DNA from: Stromatinia cepivora
Lineage: Eukaryota; Ascomycota; Leotiomycetes; Helotiales; Sclerotiniaceae
DNA length: 64,000 nucleotides
NCBI GenBank assembly: GCA_014898415.1
Contig: RCTD01000021.1
Span: 806,001 to 870,000 of the forward strand
Direction of reading: 5' to 3'
The notes under the pieces were generated by a model. That model was not told the origin of the DNA. It ran no database searches and saw nothing but the letters and a program-made list of their open reading frames with translations. The position numbers and the translations under genes were made by a program. Positions 23,044 through 34,376 of the stretch are shown here, piece by piece (positions within the stretch are counted from its first letter, which is position 1; each line of letters opens with the position of its first letter).

Positions 23044-25331
23044 TTAGACTCTGCTGGTGGATTTTGACTTTGACTGATGAAAACCATCGAGGAGATAATC
23101 AAGCTGTTCGATAAAACCTTTGAATCCTCCATCTGGAAAGAAGTTACTCATATCTTTCTTCCATTCGCGATCTGCCGTAGTATGTTCATTTGATTCCATA
23201 TCTATATCCCACTGGTCGTGAAACATTGTAATTCCGGCAGAGACGTTTGGCTCTGGTATAGTTCTTAAACCATCCCATTCCCTGTTAACAGTGAATTCAA
23301 GACAGTAACCACCTGAACATGTCTTGAACCTGTAGACGCTCTGGAGAGTTACCTTATCGACACGTAAACCAGGTTGGCCATGAGGAGTGATTCTAGGATA
23401 TTCGAAATCGTACTGGTCTTTTCGCTCCTCCAAGCCTTGTGTGTTTAAGCCCGTACGAACAAATGGTTGCAAGCAGCTTTGAACCAAGTCTTGGAATGAA
23501 CTATCCAACATGGTTCCTGCTGTCTCGCTGATAATTTCGAGAGTCCAGTCAACTTGTCTATAGATATATCTGTTAGTAAATAATCATAAAGCGATAAATC
23601 ATCAACTTACTCAATGTCAATGGTAACAATCTCCACGCACTTATTGCGACGTTCTTCCTCAATCACTTTGACAGCGCCACATTGGTATCCTCCATGTGTC
23701 TTATCAATATCTGCCTCAATGTGAAACATTTCACCTGATGAGTTTTGTACGAAGAAGATCGCAACATGTTTTGGCTTCACGTCCGCCAGAACGTAATCCG
23801 TTCCACTCCAAACCATAAACTTTTCAGAGTTGAGTTTTACTTTATTCATCATGTACTTGACAATTAGAGGATCCACACTAAGTAGATGTTAGTCGTAAAA
23901 GTAATCCTAGCTTACCACCAACTTACCCTTTTTCGAATGACCCCCTAGTTCTTGTACGTTTCATCATCTTCATGAAGACATCCAAAGTTTGCTTGCCATC
24001 AGTCAAATCTGTCTGCCAGTGTGTGAGATGTAGTTCCCCGAAATGTACTCGCATCTGCATCCAGTCTTTGAGGTGACTAAGCTCATTTAAATTCTTGTTT
24101 AACTCCTCACGAAATTTTTCGACAGTCGCTTCCACTTTCAAGGAGCGCGAGGGGCTTTGCTTTTTTAATTCTTCGTCTGAAGACTGCTTTGAGAACTTGA
24201 GGCCACACACACGCTTTTGACCATCGACGTCCACGAGCGCTTCGAGAAAAGTAGATTCGGTCGAATATCGCGGTGGGACGACAATATAAAAAGGTGTAGC
24301 CATGATCGCACGTGCATGGGCACTCTCAACCGCTTGTCTGATGCCTTTGATCACTTCATTTATCGCGGTCTGACCGGATGGTGGTGGTGCACGGATTCTT
24401 AACCATTTGCGTGGACCATTCCAATCAATAAAAACTTTCCAACTGGTCTTGAGATGGTCAAGATCTTTGAGTTTCTCACGAAATAGATCCTCGGGACTAT
24501 CTTCCTTCATTGGCCATTGGTAAAATCCCTATGAAACGTCAGTATGTACAATCAACTGAAGCAATCATTTGAGGGACTTACAATAGCTGAAAATACCTCT
24601 CCATCAACTGGCTTCTTCAAGAAACGTTTTGTATTTGTGCGTGATTCTCGTTCATAGTGGAGCTGTGCTCTTCGAGCGTTGGTTAAGAGAGGAGTTGGTT
24701 CGGCCCAGCCCGTGCTTGAGTTTAGACCTGGCTCCCGTACTCTGACAACCGGACGGCGAGGTAACTCCTGGTCGGCATGATGGTTAGCTGAAGGTACGTG
24801 GCTAAAGCCATTACCGTCGCGAGAATGTCCTCCTCGAGGAACACTCTCGACCAATCGTCCTGAGATGTATTAGTATTTGATCATAGCAGTAAATTCGTAA
24901 GTACTGTGACGTACCGTTACCACGACCAGTAGGAACGGCATGGTGCCCGCCACGACCGACATTGCCCCTCGAGTTGCCTCGAGTGGCTCCGCCGCCGCGG
25001 TGGCTGCCATTGAAGCCACTACCACGATCAATTCCACGCCCGCGTCCACGAACATTACTGTCAGTGCCACTCCCACGGCCACGTCCTCCATTATTACTTC
25101 CTCCAATCACTGGGTTAAAACGAGACGATCCTCGCTGGACGACAGGTGGTCTAATTTGGACTCCATTTGCTGAGGTAGTAGGTACTTCCTCTATGTCGCC
25201 TATTTCGGACTCTTCCTCCCAAACGGCGGCATTGTGAGTTTCAAAACTGATGTAAATTAGCAGTATACTCTAGTAAAATAGTATGAACGAAAATCAAACG
25301 ATGCATACGTTGCGATCTTGTTCGAATACAT
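23044..25331 (-). CDS. RGG-rich protein with large C-terminal domain of unknown function
   Basis: Six exons: 25331-25309, 25246-24915, 24859-24582, 24528-23927, 23877-23611 and 23557-23044; five introns of 49-62 bp; 671 aa. The start (ATG at 25331) yields MYSNKIATFETHNAAVWEEE. About residues 60-118 are an RGG/GRG-rich low-complexity tract typical of RNA-binding proteins. The rest (about 210-671) is a folded region with motifs such as LKTSWKVFIDWNGPRKWLRI and IKGIRQAVESAHARAI, which look KH-like to me. It resembles the fungal unknown domain I remember as DUF7905, but I could not check this. Convergent with prefoldin 5 across 334 bp. A cytoplasmic RNA-binding role is inference. Confidence 0.8.
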
Positions 25332-27466
25332 CTTGCCGATCTGTTTTCTTCAAAATTCTTCTTGATCGAGAACAGATACCACGATAGGTAATTGCAAGAA
25401 GTGGCAGATAGATCTGACACACTTGAAGATTGCGCGAAGACGGAATTGAGTGTAGAGAGTAAGAGCAAATCAATTGAAGGGAGAAGTATGCAGTAGAAAG
25501 AAACGGGATTCTGATTGTAGATGGTGACGCGATCTAAAAAAGTTGAGATCAAATCGGCAGTGATACCAATGCGTAATTAATTTCACAATTGAAGAAAGAA
25601 TTGAAGAATCTGAAATTTGATTGCTAAGAAAATGAAAGAGAAGGTTGTAAAAGTTTTGAAGATGGGTGTTTTAAGTTGAGAATTATTTTTCCATGGCAAC
25701 CGATGGAGGAAGGAAGAAACAAAGAAGGAAGGTTCTTGCCAATATAAAAATTACGCGAGTGCCGTGAGTGAAGAACAAATGACGAGAACCTCCTTCTTTC
25801 CCAAATTCACCATCTCAGTGCCTAAAATTAAGCGGTGAAGCGGCGCATATTTCAAGTTGCCAGGTATAGGTAGAAGTGTAGCTTTCAGAATATATGATGA
25901 GACTTCAAGTAATAGTATTCGTTCCAAGGTGAGAAGAGATGTAAACATGAAGTAAAAGGTTATCTTTTCCTTACCTCAACAATCCAGTTCTCAGAGGCTT
26001 ATTTTGCCAATTGGCTTTTCGACGGTGCAAAGCAGGGAGTATCCAGAAAGAAGGAACCCTATTGTACAGTCAGTAAATTATTGATGAGTTATTGGTTACT
26101 TCTTGAACATGCAAATGATTGAAGATATTGCAGTTATCATTGAAATCGCCTTAACCATGTGAGTTTTCCTAATCCTCTGCCTGTATACTTCAACAATAGG
26201 ATAGGACTATCGTTGGTGAAATGGGAGCCAAGCTATATAAATGAAAGCCGTTCTTGATAAAGCTGTTTTGTGTGAAGATTTATCGATCAGACAAACACAG
26301 AAAACGCTGTGTAACTCCAGTACACATGCATCTCTCCGTGCAGAAGCAAAACCGTTCAGCTTCAACAAGGATCAATACGGCCAAGGGTATCATAGGAAAA
26401 CCACAATTCATTTGGCAAGAGAATATCAGTCTAGACCAACATCCATGACTGACCTAGATCAAAGCTTCCATCTGCCAGTCATTTGTGGTCTGCACATCTT
26501 GACTCCAAGCATGAAGATACAGTCCACACAATTATAAAACTTATGGCAGTGCATTTACTACCCGCTGAGTAGTTTTGCTTGATAAAGGCATCTTCATTGA
26601 TCTCCAAGTTTCAAGTTCGGATTGGATAGGAAAGAAATATGCGACAACATACAACAAAGGTCTTTACATCCTTGCCTGCTTTCCTTGTCAGTCTACGGAT
26701 TCATACCAGATACAAAGACTAGATACATATAGTATTGGGGCCTTGGGCTCGAAAAGGATGAAGACTTACCCACCAATGGCTAATTGATATGGAGATAAAG
26801 TTCTCCATGAGTGCTAGTCATAGCCTGGAGAATTCAAAGTCCAAAAGGACTTCTTTCCTTCTAAAAAGAAAAGGCATTGTAAGCTGTAATACAAAGAAGC
26901 TTGTTGAGACATATTGATACATTGCAGACTAGAAAATTGTGTTTGTTGTGGGAAGGGAGGAAAGATAAATAAATAAAAAATAGCAGATGTGGTGTTGGTG
27001 GTTGAGGAAGACGGTAATCTCCGCCGCATCTGAGCCGCTAGATCGAGACACTAAGGATGATGATCTTTTGGTGGTGATGTTAATCATCTGGTAAGAGGAA
27101 TTTCAGGACCCTTGGATTACAAACATACTAGCTAAGTCTTAGTAACATTCATGATATCTGTATAGAAAATTGGGTAGTAAGTAGGTACTAGGTATTATAT
27201 TCAGCGAAAGCTTTTCGTTCATTTCATATTAGGTATTTCACTGTAGTGAATGAAGCTCTGAAAAATAGATGCAATTTGGAGAAAGGGATGATTTCCATTG
27301 CCAATTTGACATTTGACAACCCCTAAAAGCCATACCGGAGTGGTGCTAGCTTTCCCCGCATTACACTAAAATCAGGCACAAGATTAAATAAATGTCAAGC
27401 TTTAACCTCAATATGTCAACAAGATGCCAAATTTATTGTAAACACCAGAAGATATTAAAAATTAAG
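25332..27466. other. 2.1-kb intergenic region
   Basis: This lies between the divergent RGG protein and ORC1. Several short ORFs (for example 26241-26537 +) have no domain, coding composition or splice signals. I see no RNA gene or mobile element. Confidence 0.45.
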
Positions 27467-30002
27467 ATGCCACCAAAACCAATACTACCTCCGCCAAAAC
27501 CAATACTACCTCCATCAAAGACCATTCTACCTGCGGATGCAAAGACACGATTAAAAAGAGCTGAAAATTCTAGGAAACGTTTAGCAGGCGGTCGCACAAT
27601 TATGGAGGAATCAGATGAAGAAGAGGATTCGGATGACGAAGCAGAATGGGAATGGATATACGAAGGCGAGAATTCCGAAGAAGCTGCTTCATCGCCGCAG
27701 ATCAATGCGAAAGGAGATGAGAGTGCAGCAGCCAAAAGAACCCGTCGACTTTCGAAAAGTACAGGAGCTAGGAAGATTATTGGTGCTAAGGCTGGAAAAA
27801 TTATCTGCAAGATTGCAGATTGTGTTTTGATAAATAATGATACTTCGAATACAAATTGGGTTGGAGTTATATCAGGATTCGAAGAAGATGAGGACTATGA
27901 TGAGAATGCTGAGTCATATCTTGATATAATGAAAGCCAATATTTGGTGGTTCAGTAGCCCAAAGGATATACACAGTAAAACGAGGAAGCGTTCAGATTTC
28001 TTGGAAGTAAGTAATCCACTTCTTATATCTGGTCCTTGTGGCTAATGACTATAGAACGAGCTGTACATATCATCCGATCCCGATACAATTTCGCTGGCGA
28101 CGATCAATGGCATTGCTACAATCCTATCCGAAGAAGCCTTCAAAGCCAAATATCCAACAGGGAAAATACCTAGAAATCGAAAAGAAAATGGGAAAACATT
28201 CATATGTCGTCGAGGATTACACAGCAAATCTGTCACATATACAGATGAATTTGTATGGGAGGAAGTATATCGTAATACGGAGGAAAGTGTGGAAAAATTG
28301 ATCGAGAAGATAGAGAATAGCATACCAAATAATAAGAGAAAGAAGCCTATACTTTCCAGGAAGAAGCATGAAGACGATGACGACGCAAGTGTGGCATCTG
28401 AGCAAGAGGATTCGGAAGTGGATGAAGAAATCCTAGCAACACCGCGGAAAAGGCAAAAGACTACGAAAGCTATAACACCTCGAAAACCACGCACACCTTC
28501 CAAACTACTTACTCCAAGCCATAAGAGGTATGTAGTGCCAATTAACCTCCAAGACTACTTATTGACGATTTCCATTAGAATTGTCGTCAAAAAGCCACTA
28601 GAATTCACACCTTTAGGAATGCGTGTGCTCTCACCATCTGTTAATGCTTCCCCTTTCCAAACAGCTCGATCACGTCTTCACGTTTCATCCGTTCCTGATA
28701 GTCTCCCTTGTCGTGAGGAAGAGTTCTCATCCGTCTACACGCATCTCGCAGCTGCTATTACAGATGGCACAGGCTCTTGTATTTATATCTCCGGAACTCC
28801 AGGAACTGGAAAAACTGCGACGGTACGAGAAGTTGTTGCACAGCTGAATGCATCTGTTCTGGCCGATGAATTAGATCCTTTCATATTCGTTGAAATTAAC
28901 GGAATGAAAGTAACGGATCCACATCAATCATATGCATTGTTATGGGAAGCTCTGAGAGGAGACCGAGTGAGTCCAAGTCACGCATTAGATTTATTAGAAA
29001 GGGAATTCAGCAAGCCATCACCGAGGAGAGAACCATGTGTGGTGTTGATGGACGAATTGGATCAACTAGTTACCAAAAACCAAAGTGTCATGTATAATTT
29101 CTTCAACTGGCCTGGTCTGAGGCATTCAAAACTAATCGTGCTCGCTGTGGCAAATACCATGGATTTACCTGAACGTACTCTTTCTAATAAGATTTCTTCA
29201 CGTCTTGGTATGTAAAACACCCTTTTTGTCTCCACAACTGCAACTAACATCCAACTAACATCCAACTTCAGGTCTAACCCGTATAACCTTTCCCGGCTAC
29301 ACCCATGAACAACTCCAAACCATCATAACCTCCCGTTTGGCCGACGTCCCCTCCCACCTAATCCACCCCGACGCCATCCAATTCGCTTCTCGCAAAGTCG
29401 CCTCCGTTTCCGGCGACGCCCGCCGCGCTTTAGATATCTGTCGTCGAGCCGTCGAAATCGCACAATCAGAATCCCTTTCCATTCCAAACACGCCTTCGAA
29501 AACTCCAGGTCGTGAAGAGAAGAAGGGGAAAGGTGTGGTTAGTATAGCTACGGTTAAAAAAGCAATTAATGAAGCTACGACTAGTCCGCTTCAACAATAT
29601 CTGAGGGCGTGTCCGTTGGCTACGAAAATGTTTCTTGCAGCGTTGGTACTTAGATTGAGGAGAGCAGGAACGGGTGAGTGTTTAGTTGGGGAAGTGGTGG
29701 ATGAGTGTAGGAGGATGGCAAAGTTAGATACGGGGGGCAGTGTGGTTGGATATTTACTTGCAGGCGGGGAAAACAAAGTGGGAGGAGGAGGAGAAAAAAA
29801 AAGAGGAAAACAAACAGGAAAAGGAGCAAGAGTTCAAGGAATGGGTGAAGCGGCAATGGAATTGATGGAGGCGGGTGTTATAGGGATAGAGGTTCGAAAG
29901 GCGGAGAGAATGGGTAAAGTTAGATTGGGTATTGGGGAGGAGGATGTTAAGGTTGCCTTTAGGGATGATCCGGAAATTAAGGGGTTGGGGTTTATGGGGT
30001 AG
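27467..30002 (+). CDS. ORC1: Origin recognition complex subunit 1 (BAH + AAA+ ATPase)
   Basis: Largest ORC subunit, which binds replication origins with ATP and helps load MCM. Exons 27467-28006, 28055-28527, 28579-29207 and 29272-30002; introns of 48, 51 and 64 bp; 790 aa. The N-terminus (repeated PKPILPP) is disordered. A BAH domain spans roughly residues 115-255 (NWVGVISGFEEDED and MKANIWWFSSPKDI, ending near FVWEEVY). An acidic and basic linker follows, then the AAA+ core: Walker A GTPGTGKT at about 410-417, Walker B VVLMDELDQL with Asp496-Glu497, sensor 1 VLAVANTMDLPER, and SGDARRALDICRRA near sensor 2. A winged-helix region forms the C-terminus, interrupted by a Gly/Lys-rich loop. An in-frame ATG at 27392 would add 25 residues; MPPKP is preferred. 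Confidence 0.95.
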
Positions 30003-30534
30003 AGGGTTTAAGGGGGTGGAGGTTCAATATCTCCATTGTTCAATACCTTTTTGGAGATGCTGCTGTGGTTGTTCGGGTGAGACTTGGATAATATACCTGC
30101 GGTCACCGGTATATAATGATATGACGAAAGTGTTATGATGCTGGAGCTGGAAATTGGATGGGCGGGACGTTGTGTAGAGATTAATATACATACATATACA
30201 CAGGAATATAGAAAGACAAATCGACAAATCGATACCCATTACTATTACCATGATCATCACGAACAACAAACCAGCATAGCACAGCGCAGCACAGCAATAA
30301 AAGAACCCAATAATGCACCTCAGTATGTGTTCTCAGTAGAATTCACAAAATGGTATTCGTAGGTGGCTATGGTATACGCACTATCTACATGAATCAATGC
30401 GACCACGCAATCATTCATCAACTCCAATACGCCTTCGGGATATGACCAATCCCACCCCACCTTTTCCATGCTTTTACATTTTCGTAGGTATTATACACAT
30501 ACAAAGTGCCAGTGCTATACTTAAAAGTTTCCTT
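30003..30534. other. Convergent intergenic region ORC1/PRP46
   Basis: This separates two 3' ends. It holds short CATA/ACAC-rich simple sequence (about 30187-30205) and no supported gene. Presumably it contains both 3' UTRs. Confidence 0.5.
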
Positions 30535-32112
30535 TTAAAATTTTCGTCTTCCGAGCTCGGGTTTCCATTCGAGGGGGTGTGATTCGGGGGTTGCGAGTTC
30601 GTCTTGTTTCCATACTTTTACTGTTGGAGGGAGGGGTCGTTAGTATCTGCTATGTGGGTGCAGACAAGGTGGTGGGGATAAAGCGCGAAGAAGGAAGAAG
30701 GAAGAAGGAAGAAGGAAGAAATAAATAAGAAGAAAATAGAACTTACTAGTTTTATCCGCCTCACCGGTAATCAATCTCAAACCCGTTTTATCAAACAATG
30801 AAGTGAAAATCCCAGCTTCTGCATCCAGCGAACCGGGTTGAGCAATAGAATCAAGAGCTTGATATCTGTGACCAGTTTTCCAATCCCAGAAAGACATGGA
30901 TCCATTATCTCCTCCTGAAAATAAAACGTTGTCTTCGTTTACGCTGAGAGTGTTGATGATTGCGTTTTGACCGTCGAAATTTTGCATAAAGGCTCCTTCG
31001 GGACATTTCCATTGTTTGATGCTTCCGGCACTTCCACTTGCGAATGTGAATTCTTTGGGATGGATGGCTAGCGCTCGAACACCTTTCTTGTGATGTGTAA
31101 GTACGCCCATGCTTTTTCCTGCCGCCAAATCCCATAATCGCACTGTGGAATCTAGAGATGAAGTGATGACTTGTGGATCTGCTTCTTGACACTTCAAATC
31201 TGATACTGTGCCCTTATGTCCTGAGAGTACGTGAATATTACTCCTCGTCCTCATATCCCACACTCTCGCAACACCATCCCGACCTCCCGTAACCAACACA
31301 TCCAATGTAGGATGTAAACTCAACGTATAAACACCACTCAAATGTCCATGATAATGTCGTATCACCTTATTCGTCTCCAAATCCCAACACTTAACCATCT
31401 TATCCTCTCCACAACTAAACAAATATGGATGTCTCGGGCTAACTGCTAATCCCCTCACCGTCGAAATATGTCCCGTCAACGTAAGTTTTAATCCTCCAGT
31501 CGCCAAATCCCATATCTTAATTGTGCGATCCCCAGCTCCAGATGCAAACCATCGATTTTCAGGCTCAACAGCAAGAGCGCGTACCCATCCCAAATGTCCA
31601 GATATTACGCGCATAAGTTTCCATGGGGCATGCCATTCTGGTTTTGGCTGGACGAAATTTTGTTTGCGCACCAAACTACTAGATGGTAGATTACTTTGCG
31701 CTGTAGAAATTGAGGGACCGTTCGCATTAAGTAGTGTATCTTTGCCTCTGATTATAAGACTGGTGCTATTTCCAGCCCCGGAACTCTCGATTCGTGATGG
31801 AATTCCCTCGATCATCTTCATCGTATTATTGTCCGCAGCTGATTCCCCATCCGTAGCTTGTACTTTAGTCTTCTTCCTCCTATTTCCAGCTGCAGCAGCT
31901 TGTTTCGCAGCTAATGCAGGTGGTAATTCTCGGACATGATCGTATTCGGCGTGTACTCTTCCTACTAATGCTAATTTATCTGCGGGTTCTGTAGATTTAG
32001 GATCGGGGATTGATTCAGTGTCTGCGAAGAGAGAACGTGTTCGTTTGGCATTTTGTTTTATAAGAGTTTTTATTTGGTCCTCTGAAGGTAGGGAGGCGAT
32101 TGAGGTTGCCAT
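30535..32112 (-). CDS. PRP46: Pre-mRNA splicing factor PRP46/PRL1 (WD40, Prp19 complex)
   Basis: WD40 component of the Prp19/NineTeen complex in the activated spliceosome. Exons 32112-30747 and 30620-30535, a 126-bp intron, 483 aa. The N-terminal 160 residues are polar and probably extended. The block [20 protein letters not shown] starts a seven-bladed propeller with successive GH...WD units (for example [34 protein letters not shown] and [17 protein letters not shown]). These are diagnostic of the PRL1 group. The intron is needed to finish the last blade: GEADKT joins [20 protein letters not shown] and ends LGRRKF, the conserved C-terminus of the family. Reading through the intron gives an unrelated hydrophobic tail. 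It shares a 260-bp divergent promoter with the proteasome chaperone gene. Confidence 0.96.
30687..30720. repeat. 7-bp repeat (GAAGAAG)n in the PRP46 intron
   Basis: Nearly five copies of a heptamer lie inside the last intron of PRP46. On the coding strand they read as a CTTCTTC pyrimidine tract near the 5' end of the intron. Confidence 0.9.
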
Positions 32113-32372
32113 ATTGGTAATATATGTGGTTGATGTTGAGTTGCGCGTGTGAGGACTTGTGATTTGGAAATTTATCGCGATAAAGCTTCAAGAACGTGAG
32201 CCTTGAATGCACAGACCACTAGCCTTACAACCAGTTATTGCTGCCGCCGCTTTATTATATTCCAGGCTCCTCTATCCACGCCATCATATATATGACATCA
32301 AAATAAATTCCTACAACAATTTCCCTTCCAGTAAAGCCTTCACCAAAATCTGATTAAATCTATTCAAACAAA
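32113..32372. promoter_or_regulatory. 260-bp bidirectional promoter PRP46 / NAS6-like
   Basis: This compact region lies between divergent start codons. It must carry the promoters and 5' leaders of both a splicing factor and a proteasome-assembly factor. No TATA box is evident. Confidence 0.6.
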
Positions 32373-33583
32373 ATGGAAAAGGCCTCAGAGGATAAATATG
32401 CCATTCATCAGGCATGTCGTGATGGTAGAAGTACGATACCTCTACATCCTAATTCACGGCTTACTAGCAAACGATTCTTACTAACAAGAATCTAGTTGCC
32501 ATCGTCGAATCTCTCCTTAATGTACGAGATCACCAAGAATCCCTTGATGGATACTTGGCTCCATACAAATATGAGTAGTACTCACAAATTGTAGGCTAAC
32601 CCAAAACTCGCCTTTTTGAAAGATGACGATGAAAGATTACCGATTCACTGGGCTGTTTCATATGGACATTTGGATATTGTTATATTACTTTCCAATGTGA
32701 AGAATTTTGATCCGGACGTACAGGTATGTAAATTCTTGTACCATTATCTCATGCTCTGTGTGATCTTGGAGAATCATTATTGATACAGTGTGTAGGACGG
32801 ATCCGGATGGACACCACTCATGATTGCTGTCAGCCTTAAAGAGGGTGATGATATTGTGAATCTGTTATTGAAGAAAGAAGCGGATGTAAATGCCAAGAGT
32901 GAGTTTCACCCTTACTGGGTTAAATTTTCGTTCAAATTATGCTCACCATCTCTTAGATTTCAGTGACCAAGTATGGCTTCTCAAACTCTTTCCAATTATC
33001 CCAAAAAATTTCATCTAATCAACATCTTAGACCGCCCTTCACTTTGCCACTTCCAAAAATAACCTCCCGATAGTCAAAGTCCTACTTTCACAAAGCCCGC
33101 CAGCATCCTGTAGAGTTAAGGATAAACGTGGACAGTACGCAATTCATCGTGCAGCAGCTATTGGCTCTACTCCAATAGTTGAGTTACTGTTGAAGAATAA
33201 AAGTCCACTAAATCCTACGGATATTGCGGGGCAAACACCACTTCATCATGCTGTTGCTGAAGGTCATGGTACGTCTCTCTTCACTTTCCAAGTCCTGTCA
33301 AAATTGGAGTCATCCAAGGCCGGATTGATTGTTATTCTACAAACCTATGGCTTGCTAAAAAAAAAAAACACATACAGGTGATACTGCAGTAGCTCTTCTA
33401 AAAGCCAGCGCAGAAACAGATAAGAAAGATGCAGATGGTTTCCTTGCATTGGAACTTGCTCCTGACAGTCAGGTTAGTATTCAATATCCCCTCCTTTCCT
33501 ATGTTCTTTGGAGACTAAAGATGTATGCGTAGGTCAAGAAATACATTGTTCAATGGGCTGAAATGGAGGGTATTGATTTATAG
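32373..33583 (+). CDS. NAS6: Gankyrin/Nas6-type 26S proteasome assembly chaperone (ankyrin repeats)
   Basis: Ankyrin-repeat chaperone expected to bind the C-domain of an Rpt ATPase (Rpt3 in yeast) during assembly of the proteasome regulatory particle. The model has eight small exons: 32373-32430, 32496-32521, 32595-32723, 32796-32898, 32957-32970, 33031-33268, 33378-33472 and 33533-33583; 237 aa. Repeats are evident: DDERLPIHWAVSYGHLDIVI, DGSGWTPLMIAV, SDQTALHFATSKNNLPIVKV, RGQYAIHRAAAIGSTPIVEL and AGQTPLHHAVAEGHG, ending in EMEGIDL. Exons 2 and 5 are only 26 and 14 nt. Both are required to keep the ankyrin frame (VNAKNFSDQTALHFA). Length and the final DADGFLALELA repeat match Nas6/PSMD10, but another small ankyrin protein cannot be excluded from motifs alone. 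Confidence 0.85.
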
Positions 33584-34376
33584 CATGTCGATGACGGACA
33601 ACGAGTATGACTGATGAGGAAATGAAACCTGATTGCATCTAGCCCTCTTATTACTTAACCTCTATTGAGATATTTAGTTTTTGATACCAGATTTCCAACA
33701 TGGGTCATGCATGTTCTCCCGGGTTTGTGTTGAATGTTGAAATTCCACTGGACTGGAGATTCCAGTATCCCACTTCAAGGTCTGCGAGTCACAAATTCGT
33801 TGAGCCATTCCCCCATTCTGAGACAAGGAAAATAATTCCACGGCCTTGTAGGCCTGCTCTTCAAAAGAGATAGTCCATCAAGTGATATCATTCCTGTTTG
33901 GCTCCCGGGGGCGAACTTCAGTCGGCATGACAGTGCACGTGGTAGAGAATAACTGCTCTGAGTGTCCCGTTCTAGTTTTATTCAGAGTTGAGTTCGTGCC
34001 TGCGATCCGTCTGTTAGTCCGCAGCACCTGACCCGGGTTCGTACGTACTGCAGAGCCGGTAGAAAATGAATCACACTAATGAGTCGTGACCGTTGACAAC
34101 TCACACAATGGCAGATCATAGTTTCCAAACTCCACTCTTGGTTCATTGGCTGTATCTCACCATAATCCCTGACTGATCAGATTGATAAGATAAAAGTCAA
34201 GCCCGGCCAACGCCTCGTCGTAAGCTGCGTATTTGTACCCGCAACACTTTATTTCTTTTTTTGTTCCTTTTTTTGTTGTCTTGGTGCTTGATTTAAAACT
34301 CTTGCAATTATCCACCTATTTTGTCTTTGTTCGTTTTTGTTTTTGTCCTTCTTGACCTGAGGGATTGTGAGGCGAG
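33584..34376. other. Intergenic region
   Basis: No gene seen. The part from 33.88 to 34.08 kb is more GC-rich than its surroundings. The 140 bp before the next start are T-rich (TTTTTG runs), consistent with a promoter and leader for the secreted protein. Confidence 0.45.

Noticed and set aside
27392..27466. Upstream in-frame ATG for ORC1
   Set aside because: The 25 added residues show no conservation-like features, and the MPPKP start has a better context.
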